NCBI RefSeq assembly: GCF_036924525.1
Contig: NZ_JAZHRU010000001.1
Location: 4,803,001 to 4,867,000, forward strand
Direction of reading: 5' to 3'
Length of the DNA: 64,000 nt
DNA from: Bradyrhizobium sp. AZCC 1719
GTDB taxonomy: Bacteria; Pseudomonadota; Alphaproteobacteria; Rhizobiales; Xanthobacteraceae
Below the pieces are notes generated by a model. That model made no database searches. It was not told the DNA's origin and was given only the letters and a program-made list of their open reading frames with translations. Below are positions 63,687-64,000 of this stretch, one piece after another. Position 1 is the stretch's first letter. Each line of letters begins with the position of its first letter. A program made the position numbers and the translations under genes.

Positions 63687-64000
63687 TCAGGTTCCCGGCA
63701 GGAACCCCTCGAAGATCATCTGGTCGGCGTAGCGTGCCGCCTGCGCACGCTGCTCCGGTGTACGCACGGTCCAGGCCAACAACGGCAGGCCTAAGACGTT
63801 GCGGGCGATCCAGGGCGCGGCCGCGGGCAGCTCATTCACCGAATAGGCAACGAAATGCGGCCGGGTGCGAAAAGCGTGGCGCAGATGCGTCATGCCGCGG
63901 CGCTGCTCCGCTGACGCTTCCGGCCACTCCTCGGCGGTATAGTCGTGCTCGGCTACGATGCCGCGGGCGCGGCCAGGGATCAGTTCGCGCAACGCCACCA
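63687..64000 (-). CDS. Glycerophosphodiester phosphodiesterase, C-terminal part
   Basis: The C-terminal ~104 residues of a GDPD-fold enzyme that splits glycerophosphodiesters into glycerol-3-phosphate and an alcohol. LPLLAWTVRTPEQRAQAARYADQMIFEGF is the typical last strand and helix (W-T-V then Asp near the end). The 5' end lies beyond the right edge of the window, so the N-terminal catalytic part is not seen. Confidence 0.83.
   Translation of the reverse strand, partial: VALRELIPGRARGIVAEHDYTAEEWPEASAEQRRGMTHLRHAFRTRPHFVAYSVNELPAAAPWIARNVLGLPLLAWTVRTPEQRAQAARYADQMIFEGFLPGT

Overview
The window reads as GC-rich alphaproteobacterial chromosome, most likely Bradyrhizobium or a close relative. 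The basis is recognition of gene families and their order (MipZ, ClpS-ClpA, IalB-like protein, small phasin, DUF1489, DUF599, TadG-like pilus protein), CtrA-like TTAA-N7-TTAA boxes, a PhaR-like operator at the phasin gene, and palindromic intergenic repeats. No database search was possible. No rRNA, tRNA, CRISPR array or insertion sequence was seen.

Region 1 (1-14.4 kb) is accessory and catabolic. A co-directional run encodes a PDR/VanB-type reductase (cut by the left edge), an HpaD-like extradiol dioxygenase, an HpaG-like fumarylacetoacetase-family protein, a NitT/TauT/SsuA-type ABC importer, an acyl-CoA dehydrogenase, an NDP-forming acyl-CoA synthetase and a cytoplasmic sulfatase-superfamily enzyme. 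Several of these genes overlap by four bases. A DUF2270 membrane protein, a MarR regulator with a perfect 14-bp palindrome upstream, a second sulfatase that appears frameshifted, and a Bug/TctC-type binding protein follow. Together they suggest uptake and meta-cleavage of an aromatic acid, possibly carrying a sulfate or phosphonate ester. About 1 kb without a convincing gene comes next.

Region 2 (15.4-25.1 kb) is an iron or siderophore uptake island: ECF sigma factor, FecR-type anti-sigma, TonB-dependent receptor with an N-terminal signalling domain, DUF3325 and DUF3649 proteins, a PepSY membrane protein, then exbB-exbD-tonB and an IalB-family gene translationally coupled to tonB. An Irr-like palindrome precedes the sigma gene. 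The same bipartite motif, with identical spacing, precedes both fecR and the receptor, and is the likely ECF promoter.

Region 3 (25.1-30 kb) looks like sulfur or persulfide handling: an HTH-rhodanese fusion regulator in one transcript with a nucleoside phosphorylase, divergent from a persulfide-dioxygenase-like MBL protein, an MFS transporter and a cysteine desulfurase.

Region 4 (30-64 kb) is mostly ordinary chromosome: a lipoprotein, small hypotheticals, two tandem polysaccharide deacetylases, MgtE, an aldo/keto reductase, a TolA-like protein, PhyH, DUF599, GST, DUF1489, PanC, MipZ, a zinc-less MDR oxidoreductase with a divergent regulator, an alpha/beta hydrolase, VWA and J-domain proteins, a D,D-carboxypeptidase with SPOR domain, phasin, TadG-like protein, ClpS, ClpA, PilZ, a lytic transglycosylase, AzlC/AzlD, TrmO, HIT, a FemAB-like protein, and a glycerophosphodiesterase cut by the right edge.
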